A DNA stretch of 64,000 bases, from NCBI GenBank assembly GCA_965226545.1, contig OZ245364.1, positions 682,001 through 746,000 on the forward strand, in the 5' to 3' direction. Made by a program: the position numbers and the translations under genes. Shown in pieces: positions 24,386 to 33,322 of this stretch. The notes beneath the pieces are model-generated. The model searched no databases. It saw only the letters and a list, made by a program, of their open reading frames with translations, and was not told the DNA's origin. Source of the stretch: JAHRAW01 sp965226545 (GTDB taxonomy: Bacteria; Pseudomonadota; Gammaproteobacteria; Arenicellales; Poriferihabitantaceae). Position 1 is the stretch's first letter. Each line of letters starts with the position of its first letter.

Positions 24386-25927
24386 TGGCGGTGGATGCGC
24401 TTCGAATAAGGGGGTTGGATGTTTGCCAAACGCGTCAAGTAAAAATTAATCGGCGCGCTTGACTAACTTAATATCGAAGTTACTCGATTTGCCCGCCGTC
24501 GTCAATCCGCGTTAATCCATTTGCCAATTGATGCATCGGTTAATACATTTGGATTTTTGCCTTGCGTCTTTTTAGGACGGCGTTTAAATATTCCATTGGA
24601 CGGTCGCCCTTGATGGAATTGCAACTGCCGCACAGCAACTGCAAGTTTTCCAACACCCGTGCCCCGCCTTTCGATTTGGGATAAATGTGGTCGACATGAA
24701 AGTGTCGCGGTTCGGGGAACTGCACGCCGCAACCGTTGCACTTGCCCTCTTGGGTTTTAAAAAAATGTTTGCGCGCTTTCTTGTTGTCCCAATTAAGTAT
24801 TTTTAAATCGGTGCGCGCCGGCAGGGTTGCAATCGCGTCGAAATCGGTGAACAGGTTTTGTACATCGTCGGTGTAACTCAATCGGTCGGTCACCAAATTA
24901 ACCGCGACATCGCTGACATCGATGCCAATCCAATTGCGTCCGAGGTTTTGCGCGGCGACGCAGGTGGTCGCGCAGCCGCAAAACGGGTCCATCACCATGT
25001 CGCCGGCGTTGCTGCTGGCTCTGATAATACGGTCGAGCAGGGCAAGCGGTTTTTGCGTTGGATAGCCGGTGCGTTCTTTGGCGGTCGGTGAAAGAATGCC
25101 AATATCCCACACATCGCGCATGGGCGCGCCAGGCGATTCCTCGCCCGTTTTGGTGCCGCGCTTTCTGACCCCTTCTTCATCGAATACATTGAGTATTTTT
25201 TTGCCGCCGTCCGCTTTAAGTGTGGTTTCTGCAAGCGGTTCATAAAGTTGGTTCCACGTGATTTGTTCGTCCACGGAGTAACGAAAAATCACATCGTGCA
25301 TCCGTTGGAAGTTTTGTTGCTTGGCCGGCCATCTGCGGTAATTCCAAACAATCTCGTTGCGAAAATTGTTTTTGCCAAACACATAATCCAAAATCAATTT
25401 AAGATAATGGCTTGCGGTTGGGTCACAGTGTAAATACAAACTTCCCGTTTTTTTTAATACGCGCCGCATTTCAATAATGCGCTGCGCCATAAAAGTTAAA
25501 TACGCCTTCATCGCCGAACCGTGAATCTTGCCGACGCTTTGAATATAAGTAAACAATTCGGCGTGGTCGTCGGCGTAGGCGAGCAGCCGCACATCGACAT
25601 CGTCATCCCAAGTCCAAATATCGTGGAACTTCGCCTCGACTTTTTTGCGCTTGCCTTTGGCGTCGGTTTTACCTATGCCAATCGGCGCGGAATAAATGCG
25701 TTTCGAATTAAACGGCGGGTCGAGATAAATTAAATCGACGCTGCCCGAGTTTAACCCGCGCATCACATCGAGATTGTCGCCGACGAATAACTTGTTGACG
25801 GATTTTGTCATTGGCGGTGTGCGATTCAAATCAGGGGTTGGATGTTTGCCAAACGCGTCAAGTAAAAAACATCGGCGCGCCTGACCAACTGATATCGAAG
25901 TTACTCGATTTGCCCGCCGCCGTCAAT
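23064..25927. repeat. Tandem duplication (period about 1477 bp) carrying the methyltransferase-HNH genes
   Basis: The sequence from 23064 (taatacatttggatttttgc) recurs at 24541. The match continues through the HNH and SAM-motif parts, breaks in the central gene region, resumes through the 5' half of the gene, and extends about 120 bases upstream of each start (ggttggatgtttgccaaacg; gaagttactcgatttgcccg). It ends near 24508 and 25927 respectively. The duplicated unit is therefore gene plus promoter region, in direct orientation. Confidence 0.9.
24540..25811 (-). CDS. Beta-class DNA methyltransferase fused to a C-terminal HNH domain (copy 2)
   Basis: 423 residues with the same layout as copy 1: DPPF at 31-34, the YPTQKPLALLDRII block, DPFCGCATT, then the HNH domain (CNGCG, HVDH, LLCGSCNSIKGDR). 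The central region after NEIVWNYRRWP is unrelated to copy 1 and contains RMHDVIFRYSVDEQITW and DVWDIGILSPTAKERTG. This suggests recombinational exchange of the target-recognition region followed by, or accompanied by, homogenisation of the flanks. The ATG at 25811 matches copy 1; a few extra codons upstream (to 25829) are ignored. Confidence 0.85.
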   Translation of the reverse strand: MTKSVNKLFVGDNLDVMRGLNSGSVDLIYLDPPFNSKRIYSAPIGIGKTDAKGKRKKVEAKFHDIWTWDDDVDVRLLAYADDHAELFTYIQSVGKIHGSAMKAYLTFMAQRIIEMRRVLKKTGSLYLHCDPTASHYLKLILDYVFGKNNFRNEIVWNYRRWPAKQQNFQRMHDVIFRYSVDEQITWNQLYEPLAETTLKADGGKKILNVFDEEGVRKRGTKTGEESPGAPMRDVWDIGILSPTAKERTGYPTQKPLALLDRIIRASSNAGDMVMDPFCGCATTCVAAQNLGRNWIGIDVSDVAVNLVTDRLSYTDDVQNLFTDFDAIATLPARTDLKILNWDNKKARKHFFKTQEGKCNGCGVQFPEPRHFHVDHIYPKSKGGARVLENLQLLCGSCNSIKGDRPMEYLNAVLKRRKAKIQMY

Positions 25928-26000
25928 CGGCCGTACCGACATAAAAAAAAACGACGACAATGGCATTGCCGTCAACCTCGCGTATACTTGCCGACGCCCA

Positions 26001-26028
26001 CTTGAACCCCGCGCATTGCGCCCCATTA
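26001..26028 (+). promoter_or_regulatory. Sigma32-type heat-shock promoter of clpB
   Basis: CTTGAA (26001-26006), 14 bases, then CCCCATTA (26021-26028). This fits the RpoH consensus (CTTGAA, 13-17 bases, CCCCATnT) and lies directly before clpB, a classical heat-shock gene. The ATG at 26036 is only 7 bases after the -10 element, so the mRNA would be leaderless or nearly so. No Shine-Dalgarno site precedes the ATG. Confidence 0.8.
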
Positions 26029-26035
26029 AAATATT

Positions 26036-28612
26036 ATGCGAATTGATAAATTCACCACCAAGTTTCAACAAGCGTTGGCCGATGCGCAAAGCGTTGCGCT
26101 GGGGCGCAATCATCAGTTTATTGAGCCGGCGCATTTAATGTTGGCGATGCTCGACCAACAAGGCGGCGGTGCGCGGTCTTTGCTGGCGCAAAGCGGCGTT
26201 AATGTTGACCGCGTGCGTTCGGCGTTGGGTGAATGGTTGGAGCAACTTGCGCAAGTGGACGGCAATGACGGTGAAGTGCATCTGTCGGGTGCGTTAACCA
26301 AATTGCTTAATGTTACCGACCAACTTGCGCAGAAGCGCAACGACCAATACATCGCCGGCGAATTGTTTGTGTTGGCGGCGGTGGATGCGCGCGATGCGTT
26401 GGGGAAAATTTTGCGCGACGCCGGCGCATCCAAAAACGGCGTGGAGAAGGCGATTGAAAATGTGCGCGGCGGGCAAAGCGTCGATGACCCGAACGCCGAA
26501 GCGCAACGTCAAGCGTTGGAAAAATACACCATCGATGTTACCGAACGCGCCGAGCAGGGCAAACTCGACCCGGTGATTGGGCGCGACGATGAAATTCGCC
26601 GCGCGATACAAGTGCTGCAGCGGCGCACCAAAAATAATCCGGTGCTGATTGGCCCGCCGGGCGTCGGCAAAACCGCGATTATCGAAGGGTTGGCGCAACG
26701 CATCGTCAACGGCGAAGTGCCGGACGGCGTTAAGGACAAGCGCGTGTTGTCGTTGGATTTGGGCGCGCTGTTGGCCGGGGCAAAATATCGCGGCGAGTTT
26801 GAAGAGCGATTGAAGGCGGTGCTCGCCGATTTGGCCAAGCACGAAGGGCGCATCATTTTATTCATCGATGAACTGCATACGATGGTCGGCGCCGGCGCGG
26901 CCGAAGGCGCAATGGACGCCGGCAACATGTTAAAGCCGGCCTTGGCGCGCGGCGAACTGCATTGCGTCGGCGCGACCACGTTGGATGAATATCGTCAACA
27001 CATCGAAAAGGACGCGGCTTTGGAGCGGCGTTTTCAGAAGGTGTTGGTCGATGAACCGAATGTCGAAGATGCGATTGCGATTTTGCGCGGCTTGAAGGAA
27101 CGCTATGAAGTGCATCACGGCGTCGACATCACCGACCCGGCGATTGTCGCCGCGGTGACCCTGTCGCATCGCTACATCACCGACCGCAATCTGCCGGACA
27201 AGGCGATTGATTTAATCGACGAAGCGGCCAGCCGCATTCGAATGGAAATCGATTCCAAGCCGGAATCGATGGACCGACTCGAGCGTCGTTTGATTCAGTT
27301 AAAAATCGAACGCGAAGCGGTTGGCGCGGAAAGCGATGCGGCTTCGGTCAAACGACTCAAAGACCTGCAAACCGAGATTGAAAAATTGGAGCGCGAATAC
27401 GCCGATTTGGAGGAGGTGTGGAACGCCGAAAAATCGGCGGTGCATGGCGCGCAACACATTAAGGAGGAAATCGAACGCGCGCGCATCGAGATGGCCGCTG
27501 CACAACGCGGCGGCGATTTGGCGCGGATGTCGGAATTGCAATACGGCAAAATCCCCGAGTTGGAAAAACAACTCGCCGCCGCCGGCGAATTGGATGCGCG
27601 CGAATTAACGCTGTTGCGCAACCGCGTCAATCAAGAGGAGATTGCCGAAGTGGTGTCCGGCTGGACCGGCATTCCGGTCGCCAAGATGTTGGCCGGCGAA
27701 CGCGAAAAATTGTTGGCGATGGAAACGCATTTGCATCAACGCGTGGTCGGGCAAAACGAAGCCGTGGATGCGGTCGCCAATGCAATCCGTCGTTCGCGCG
27801 CCGGCTTGTCGGACGCCAATCGTCCGTATGGTTCGTTTTTATTTTTGGGCCCGACCGGCGTCGGCAAAACCGAATTGTGCCGCGCGCTTGCCGAATTTTT
27901 ATTCGATTCCGAACAGTCGATGATTCGCATCGATATGTCCGAGTTTATGGAAAAGCATTCGGTCGCGCGACTCATCGGCGCACCGCCCGGCTATGTCGGC
28001 TTCGAACAGGGCGGGCAGTTGACCGAAGCGGTGCGGCGGCGTCCGTACGCGGTGATTTTGTTGGATGAAGTCGAGAAGGCGCACGCCGATGTGTTTAACA
28101 TTTTGCTGCAGGTGTTGGATGACGGTCGGTTGACCGACAGCCACGGGCGCACCGTGGATTTTCGCAACACGGTGGTGATTATGACTTCGAATCTTGGTTC
28201 GGATTTAATTCAGGCAAGCGCCGGCAAAACCACGCAGGCGCAATTAAAACAATTGGTGTTGGATGCGGTCGGCGCGCATTTTCGTCCGGAGTTTGTCAAT
28301 CGCATCGATGAGTTGGTCGTGTTTCATCCGCTCGACCGCAAGCAGTTAACCCAAATCGCCAAAATTCAATTGGATTATCTGCGCGCGCGGCTTGCGCAAC
28401 GCGACATTACTTTGCAGGTGTCCGATGATGCGCTCGCCAAATTGGCTGAGATTGGTTTTGACCCGGTGTTCGGCGCGCGCCCGCTTAAACGCGCGATACA
28501 AAATGAACTCGAAAATCCGCTGGCGCAACAAATTTTAACCGGCAAAATTGCGCCGGGCGGGACGGTCAACGCAAGTTATCAAAACGGCAAGTTTGTTTTT
28601 AAGTCTTCGTAA
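26036..28612 (+). CDS. clpB: ATP-dependent disaggregase chaperone
   Basis: An 858-residue hexameric AAA+ chaperone that extracts proteins from aggregates with DnaK. In order: N domain (to about 145), NBD1 with Walker A GPPGVGKT and Walker B ILFIDELHT, the coiled-coil M domain (about 410-525, rich in E/K/R, with LERRLIQLKIEREA), and NBD2 with GPTGVGKTELCRALAE, VILLDEVEKAH and the FRPEFVNRIDE arginine-finger region. Full family length; lacks the IGF loop that would mark ClpA-like protease partners. A sigma32 promoter abuts the start. Confidence 0.98.
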   Translation: MRIDKFTTKFQQALADAQSVALGRNHQFIEPAHLMLAMLDQQGGGARSLLAQSGVNVDRVRSALGEWLEQLAQVDGNDGEVHLSGALTKLLNVTDQLAQKRNDQYIAGELFVLAAVDARDALGKILRDAGASKNGVEKAIENVRGGQSVDDPNAEAQRQALEKYTIDVTERAEQGKLDPVIGRDDEIRRAIQVLQRRTKNNPVLIGPPGVGKTAIIEGLAQRIVNGEVPDGVKDKRVLSLDLGALLAGAKYRGEFEERLKAVLADLAKHEGRIILFIDELHTMVGAGAAEGAMDAGNMLKPALARGELHCVGATTLDEYRQHIEKDAALERRFQKVLVDEPNVEDAIAILRGLKERYEVHHGVDITDPAIVAAVTLSHRYITDRNLPDKAIDLIDEAASRIRMEIDSKPESMDRLERRLIQLKIEREAVGAESDAASVKRLKDLQTEIEKLEREYADLEEVWNAEKSAVHGAQHIKEEIERARIEMAAAQRGGDLARMSELQYGKIPELEKQLAAAGELDARELTLLRNRVNQEEIAEVVSGWTGIPVAKMLAGEREKLLAMETHLHQRVVGQNEAVDAVANAIRRSRAGLSDANRPYGSFLFLGPTGVGKTELCRALAEFLFDSEQSMIRIDMSEFMEKHSVARLIGAPPGYVGFEQGGQLTEAVRRRPYAVILLDEVEKAHADVFNILLQVLDDGRLTDSHGRTVDFRNTVVIMTSNLGSDLIQASAGKTTQAQLKQLVLDAVGAHFRPEFVNRIDELVVFHPLDRKQLTQIAKIQLDYLRARLAQRDITLQVSDDALAKLAEIGFDPVFGARPLKRAIQNELENPLAQQILTGKIAPGGTVNASYQNGKFVFKSS

Positions 28613-28797
28613 GGGTTGGTGGTTTAATTCGCCGTTCGTTGTTTGTTGTTTGTTGTTTTTCATTTGCCATCCCCCATTTATTGTTCACAGTTTATTGTGA
28701 CTGTTAATTGTTAAGTGCACGTTATTTGTCACTTAACTTTCCCCGTCACTTTTTACTCGTTCCTCGTCACTCATCACTCACCGTTTACTTGCGCACA

Positions 28798-29499
28798 TCA
28801 AGTGCGCGCCGCCGCCCATACGCCGACGGATTCCACGCCGGCGTTTTTTAATGCGCGCGCACAGGCGTTGACCGTGCTGCCGCTGGTGACCACATCGTCG
28901 ATTAACGCGACAAACGGCGGCGGGTGGTTGGCGGCGACAAATGCACCGCGCACATTTTCGGCGCGCGCGCGTTTGCCGAGTCCGGTTTGCGTTTTGGTGT
29001 GTTTAACGCGCGCCAACCAATCGCCGTTGACATCGACGCCAAGTTCATCGCCAACCGCGTGCGCCAACAACAACGCCTGATTGAAGCCGCGTTGGCGCAA
29101 CCGTTTTTGATGCAGCGGCACCGGCACGATGACATCGGGCAGCGGCGTTGCGGTCGGTTGTTGCCATACGCGCGCGCAAATGCCGGCGGCGAGCGGCGCA
29201 ACATTGCGCAATCGGTCTTGATATTTAAACGTTTGAATCTGTCCGGCAATCGGCGCGCGATAGCGAAACGGAATCACCGCGTGGTCGTAATGCGGACGGT
29301 GGGCGAGACATTCGCCGCATACGCCGGCGACCTGCATCTCGGCGCCGCAAATTTCACACGCCGCCGCAATCCACGGCAACAATTCACGGCAATCACCGCA
29401 AAACCCGCCGGATGCAACCGCCGCACACAACGCACAACGCGGCGGCAATAATGCATCGAACAACGCGCGATGCCATTTGATGTTGGTTAATTTTTTCAC
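28798..29499 (-). CDS. comF: ComF family protein (phosphoribosyltransferase-like)
   Basis: About 233 residues. The N-terminal zinc-finger cysteines (CALC, CGDC, CEICGAEM, CGECL) are followed by a PRTase domain with VIVPVPLHQKRLRQRGFNQA and the PRPP loop VALIDDVVTSGSTVNAC. ComF homologues are linked to DNA uptake; some (GntX) to gluconate use. The start is uncertain: upstream of the GTG at 29499 the frame stays open through a hexamer array, to a TTG at 29598. The GTG directly after the array is chosen because it restores the usual family length. It is divergent from the BioC-like gene, a pairing seen in many proteobacteria. Confidence 0.8.
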   Translation of the reverse strand: MKKLTNIKWHRALFDALLPPRCALCAAVASGGFCGDCRELLPWIAAACEICGAEMQVAGVCGECLAHRPHYDHAVIPFRYRAPIAGQIQTFKYQDRLRNVAPLAAGICARVWQQPTATPLPDVIVPVPLHQKRLRQRGFNQALLLAHAVGDELGVDVNGDWLARVKHTKTQTGLGKRARAENVRGAFVAANHPPPFVALIDDVVTSGSTVNACARALKNAGVESVGVWAAART

Positions 29500-29575
29500 A
29501 ATCACAATCACAATCACATTCGCATTTGCATTCGAATTCACGCTTACACTTGCATTTACATTTATATTCGCATCA
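29498..29575. repeat. Hexamer array at the 5' end of comF
   Basis: Thirteen six-base units in register, for example acaatc (three times), acattc, gcattt, gcattc, gaattc, acgctt, acactt. If translated with comF it would give an N/V/A/I/S-rich N-terminus; otherwise it is the comF leader. Confidence 0.75.
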
Positions 29576-29688
29576 TTGCGCGATGCAATGTTCGGCAATT
29601 AAATTTGCGCCACATTTAACCGTGCGGTCGATGCATAATCCGCCGTCGTCACCGTCGCACCATCATTAAGTCCGCAGCGTTAATCGTT

Positions 29689-30498
29689 TTGCAACTTGAC
29701 CTTCATTCACTGTCTCACAAACCGCATCGCCGCGAAGCGATGGATTATCTGCTCGAGCCGGTGCGGCGCGAATTGCGGGCGCGTTGGGCATTGTGCGCGG
29801 ATGATGTAAGTAACAGTAACAGTGCAAGTACAAGCCCAAACAAAAGTGCAAATAAAAGTAAAAATAAAAATAAAGCGCGCGTAGTGTGGGTGGATTTTAA
29901 TTCCGCCGCGTGTGCATTGCCCGATGTCGATGTCACGCGCGTTTCAATGTTGGATTCGCCGCAGGCACTCGATGCATTGCCGGATGGGCAATGGGACGGG
30001 TTGTGCGTGGTGGTGCAAGCCGCGTGGTTTGCGCCGCAATATTTGTTTGCCGCCGCGCATCGATTGTTGCGCGAAGATGCGCCGCTGTTGTTGTGCACGC
30101 TTGGCCCGGATACGCTGCAACAGATTTGCGATGCATGGCGTTGCGTCGATGAATTGGCGCATGTTCATCCGTTTGCCGATATGCATCTCATCGGCGACCA
30201 ACTTGCGCAAAGCGGTTTTGTGCGCACGGTGTTGGATGTCGACCGGGTGCGGGTGAATTATCCGCGTCTTGCGTTGCATGATGATTTGCGCGCCGCCGGG
30301 TTGGTTAATGTGTTGGCGGCGCGGCGCAAAACGTTGACCGGCAAAAATCGTTTCGCGCGTTATTGTCGCGCCTTGGATGAATTGCGCGATGCGCGCGGTG
30401 AATTGACGGTCGATTATGAATTGGTCTATGCGTCTGCGTTCAAGGCGCGCGCATCGTCGGCGTCGATTAACATCGCCGCGCCCGAATGGCAAAAGTAA
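29689..30498 (+). CDS. BioC-like protein lacking a recognisable SAM motif
   Basis: About 269 residues from TTG 29689 (252 from ATG 29740). The C-terminal two thirds follow BioC (malonyl-ACP O-methyltransferase, biotin synthesis): LLLCTLGPDTLQQICDAW, VHPFADMHLIGDQLAQSGF, VDRVRVNYP, LTGKNRF and TVDYELVYASAFK. In the N-terminal third the expected D-x-G-x-G-x-G SAM loop is missing. The equivalent region contains an S/N/K-rich run encoded by eleven hexamers, then VVWVDFNSAACALPDVDVTR. Either the protein has lost methyltransferase activity or it binds SAM in an unrecognised way. The neighbour comF supports the family assignment. Confidence 0.6.
   Translation: MQLDLHSLSHKPHRREAMDYLLEPVRRELRARWALCADDVSNSNSASTSPNKSANKSKNKNKARVVWVDFNSAACALPDVDVTRVSMLDSPQALDALPDGQWDGLCVVVQAAWFAPQYLFAAAHRLLREDAPLLLCTLGPDTLQQICDAWRCVDELAHVHPFADMHLIGDQLAQSGFVRTVLDVDRVRVNYPRLALHDDLRAAGLVNVLAARRKTLTGKNRFARYCRALDELRDARGELTVDYELVYASAFKARASSASINIAAPEWQK
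29809..29874 (+). repeat. In-frame hexamer array (11 units) in the BioC-like gene
   Basis: Units agtaac agtaac agtgca, agtaca agccca aacaaa, agtgca aataaa agtaaa, aataaa aataaa, encoding alternating Ser/Asn/Lys residues. It lies where the first SAM-binding strand would be expected. Confidence 0.9.
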
Positions 30499-30558
30499 TT
30501 TGCGGCGATTGATGGCGCGAATGGCGATGTTCATTAAAAATTGCCGCACCCAACCGCA

Positions 30559-32085
30559 TCATTGCGTCAATTGTTTTTGTTTTTGTTCGATGATTTCTTC
30601 GATGCCTTTTAATCGCGCGCTGATGCTTTCATACAGATAGCCGTCTTCGTCGCTGGCGCGCAACGCTTGCTTGAGCGTCGCGACCGCTTTGTCGTATTCG
30701 CCGAGCGCGGCGTGAAATTCGGCCGAGGCTTGATAGGATTCCGCCGGGTTGCCGAGGCGGCTGTTGCTTTTCGACAGCAGCGGATAGAGCGTGAACATTT
30801 CCTTGTGGCGGCGCAATTGACGGCGGATGACGCGCTTGGCGGTTTGCGCGTCGCGGTTGGCGAGCAGGGCTTCGGCTTGATAATAGGTCAGATACGCGGC
30901 TTGCGGATTGGCTTCGACCAATTCGGCGTAGCGCGCCGTCGCCGCGCCGGGGTTGCCGGCCGCCAAATCAATCTCGGCGCGCGCGATTTGCAGGGCAAGT
31001 TGCGTCGGATGCGCGGCCAACAACGGCGCCAGCGTCATGCGCGCGCGGTCGTATTGACGCTTCGCGCCTTGCACCAACGCCAATGCATAAATCGCGGCGT
31101 CGCGTTCATCGCCTTCGGTTTCAGCGATGCGCGATTCGAAATAGGCCGGCGAGTTGTCGATGCCGCGCGGTGCAAACAACGCGCGGATTTTTGCGCGCGC
31201 AAAGAAAAAATCGCGCGATGAATGCGTGTGCACAACATCGGCGAATTGCGCGGCGCGATCTTCGGCCGCGGCCATGCGCGCAAACGACAGCGGATGCGTG
31301 CGCAAAAATTCCGGCAGTTCGTCGCCGTAGCCGCCGGCGCGTTCGAGTTTTTCAAAAAACTCGACCATCGCGTTCGGGTCATAGCCGGATTCGGCCAGCA
31401 ACTTGATGCCGATGGCGTCGGCTTCGCGTTCGAAGCCGCGCGTATAGGCGAGTTGATTCGACAACAACAATGCATTGGCCGCGGCCAAGCCGGCCAAACC
31501 TTGTTGTCCGCCGACCACCAACGCCGCCAAAATCGCGGCCGCGGCCGGCAATTTGCCGCCCTCCATTTTGGCCAGCAATCGAGGCAGATGGCGTTGTGAG
31601 ATGTGCGCGATTTCATGCGCCATCACCGCGGCCAATTCGCCTTCGTTGTCGGCGGCGAGCAGCAGGCCGGTGTTGTAGGTGATGTGTCCGCCGGGCACGG
31701 TGAAGGCGTTCAGCCCGGCTTGATTGACCAAGTGAATGCTGATGCGCGTTTCGCGCAAATCGGCGTGGGATGCAATCGCCGCGCCGAGTCGATTGAGATA
31801 GGCGAGCAGTTCGGCGTCGGTGACATTGCCGGCGAAGCACGGTTGGTCGTCGATTAATTCGCGCCCGTCTTTATCAAGCCCATCGACCGAGCCGGGATGG
31901 CAAATCAACAAACGCAAAAAATTGCGCCCAATCGCGTCTTCGTCGGTCGGCGACAAAATTAACGTCGAGCCGTCGCCCAATTCCGGCAGGTCTTCGGCGG
32001 CGACGACCGCAACCAACGCAACCAATGCGCCGGCCAATGCGGCGATTGTTGTCCGGGCAACGCGGCGGGGGGCGGATGCGTTCAT
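30559..32085 (-). CDS. bepA: M48 family periplasmic metalloprotease with TPR domain (BepA-like)
   Basis: 508 residues with an N-terminal hydrophobic export signal (about 10-30). The zinc site is HEIAH (157-161) with the third ligand in READAIG. The C-terminal half consists of TPR-like helical repeats. BepA (YfgC) is a periplasmic protease/chaperone for outer-membrane protein assembly and LptD maturation. The ATG at 32085 fits the signal peptide. The gene is divergent from tusA, and TATA-like words on the minus strand about 32102-32120 could be its promoter. Confidence 0.88.
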   Translation of the reverse strand: MNASAPRRVARTTIAALAGALVALVAVVAAEDLPELGDGSTLILSPTDEDAIGRNFLRLLICHPGSVDGLDKDGRELIDDQPCFAGNVTDAELLAYLNRLGAAIASHADLRETRISIHLVNQAGLNAFTVPGGHITYNTGLLLAADNEGELAAVMAHEIAHISQRHLPRLLAKMEGGKLPAAAAILAALVVGGQQGLAGLAAANALLLSNQLAYTRGFEREADAIGIKLLAESGYDPNAMVEFFEKLERAGGYGDELPEFLRTHPLSFARMAAAEDRAAQFADVVHTHSSRDFFFARAKIRALFAPRGIDNSPAYFESRIAETEGDERDAAIYALALVQGAKRQYDRARMTLAPLLAAHPTQLALQIARAEIDLAAGNPGAATARYAELVEANPQAAYLTYYQAEALLANRDAQTAKRVIRRQLRRHKEMFTLYPLLSKSNSRLGNPAESYQASAEFHAALGEYDKAVATLKQALRASDEDGYLYESISARLKGIEEIIEQKQKQLTQ

Positions 32086-32255
32086 CGCGACAGTCGTTTG
32101 CTATACTGCCGACACTATAACGCAATTTGCGCGCGTTTGACTCGGCGGGTTTTGGGTTAACATTAATTTTGGTTTAACATTAAACCGTGGCGATTAAGTT
32201 GACTCATTAATAAAGAGTTAACTTATTAAAATTAAAACGATGGCACAACAACATA

Positions 32256-32501
32256 ATGACTAAGGCGACAATGATTAAGACAACGCGCGAAGTGGATGCG
32301 CGTCAATTGAATTGCCCGTTGCCGCTGTTGCGCGCCAAAAAAACGCTCGGCGAAATGGCGTCCGGCGAAGTGCTTGGCGTGCGCGCGACCGACCCCGGCG
32401 CGGTCAAGGATTTCGAGGCGTTTGCGGCGCAAACCGGGCATCAACTGCTCGAGTCGAGTTGTCGCGACGGTGAGTTTTATTTTCGCGTGCAAAAAGCGTA
32501 G
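32256..32501 (+). CDS. tusA: TusA-family sulfur carrier protein
   Basis: 81 residues with the CPxP motif in LNCPLPLLRAKKTL; the Cys carries persulfide sulfur. TusA delivers sulfur for tRNA thiolation in many bacteria. In sulfur oxidisers it also shuttles sulfane sulfur in the cytoplasm to Dsr or Hdr-type systems, which would fit the qmo/hdr genes 3.5 kb away. The ATG at 32256 is used, with a second at 32271. The upstream 170 bases are A/T-rich with ttaacattaa and ttaacttatta words. Confidence 0.88.
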   Translation: MTKATMIKTTREVDARQLNCPLPLLRAKKTLGEMASGEVLGVRATDPGAVKDFEAFAAQTGHQLLESSCRDGEFYFRVQKA

Positions 32502-32524
32502 CCGTACAACGTTGCGTAACGTCG

Positions 32525-32645
32525 TTGACTTATCGCATCGTTATTCAGCGTCACTTTGTTATGCACTTCGTTATTCACTGTCGCAGCGTTATTCACTTCG
32601 CTATCCACTGTCGCAACGCCATTCACTGCACCATCCACGCCGCAA
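32525..32645. repeat. About 30-bp degenerate tandem array between tusA and rpiA
   Basis: Recurring pair of words: cttcgttattcac + tgtcgcagcgttattcac, then ttcgctatccac + tgtcgcaacgccattcac, then tgcaccatccac. It fills the convergent junction up to the rpiA stop. Confidence 0.6.
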
Positions 32646-32647
32646 CA

Positions 32648-33310
32648 TTATTCGCCGCGCAACACTTCGACGCCGTCTTCGCCGCCGAGCAACAACACAT
32701 CCGCCGCGCGCAAGGCGAACAAGCCGACCGTGACCACGCCGGGCAATTGGTTTAATTGTCGTTCGGTTTGCGGCGGGTTTTTGAGGTCGAGGTTGCGCAC
32801 ATCCAAAATAATGTTGCCGTTGTCGGTGACAAAGCCGTCGCGCAATTCGGGTTGTCCGCCGAGTGCGGCGAGGTGGCGGGCGATTAAACTTTGCGCCATC
32901 GGGATGACTTCAATCGGCAACGGAAACGCGCCCAACACGCCGACCAATTTGCTGCGGTCGGCGATGCAGATGAATTTTTCGCTGGCCGCGGCGATGATTT
33001 TTTCGCGCGTCAAGGCGCCGCCGCCGCCTTTAATTAAATGCAGGTGACGAGTCGCTTCGTCTGCGCCGTCGATGTACAGCGGCAAGGCGCCGGTTTGATT
33101 TAACGCCAACAGTTTAATGCCGCATTCGCGCAGTCGATTTGCGCTGGCTTCGGAACTTGCAACCGCGCCGTCGATTTTGGATTTTATCGTTGCCAATGCA
33201 TCGATAAAAAAATCGGCGGTCGAGCCGGTGCCGACGCCGACCACATCGCCGTTTTGGATGTAGTCAATCGCGGCCTCAGCCGCAGCGCGTTTCATTTGTT
33301 CGGCGTTCAT
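32648..33310 (-). CDS. rpiA: Ribose-5-phosphate isomerase A
   Basis: 220 residues, the normal RpiA length. Motifs: VGVGTGSTADFFIDAL (phosphate loop), VASSEASANRL, YIDGADEA with the catalytic acidic residue, KGGGGALTREKI with the catalytic Lys, and LGAFPLPIEVIPMA. It interconverts ribose-5-P and ribulose-5-P in the pentose phosphate pathway and in the Calvin cycle. It lies 12 bases downstream of the CbbQ-type gene on the same strand, so the two are probably co-transcribed. Confidence 0.96.
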   Translation of the reverse strand: MNAEQMKRAAAEAAIDYIQNGDVVGVGTGSTADFFIDALATIKSKIDGAVASSEASANRLRECGIKLLALNQTGALPLYIDGADEATRHLHLIKGGGGALTREKIIAAASEKFICIADRSKLVGVLGAFPLPIEVIPMAQSLIARHLAALGGQPELRDGFVTDNGNIILDVRNLDLKNPPQTERQLNQLPGVVTVGLFALRAADVLLLGGEDGVEVLRGE

Positions 33311-33322
33311 AATCGCGGCGCG

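Noticed and set aside
23063..25811. Mobile element (IS or transposon) as carrier of the methyltransferase pair
   Set aside because: No transposase, no terminal inverted repeats and no target duplications were seen; simple tandem duplication explains the pattern.
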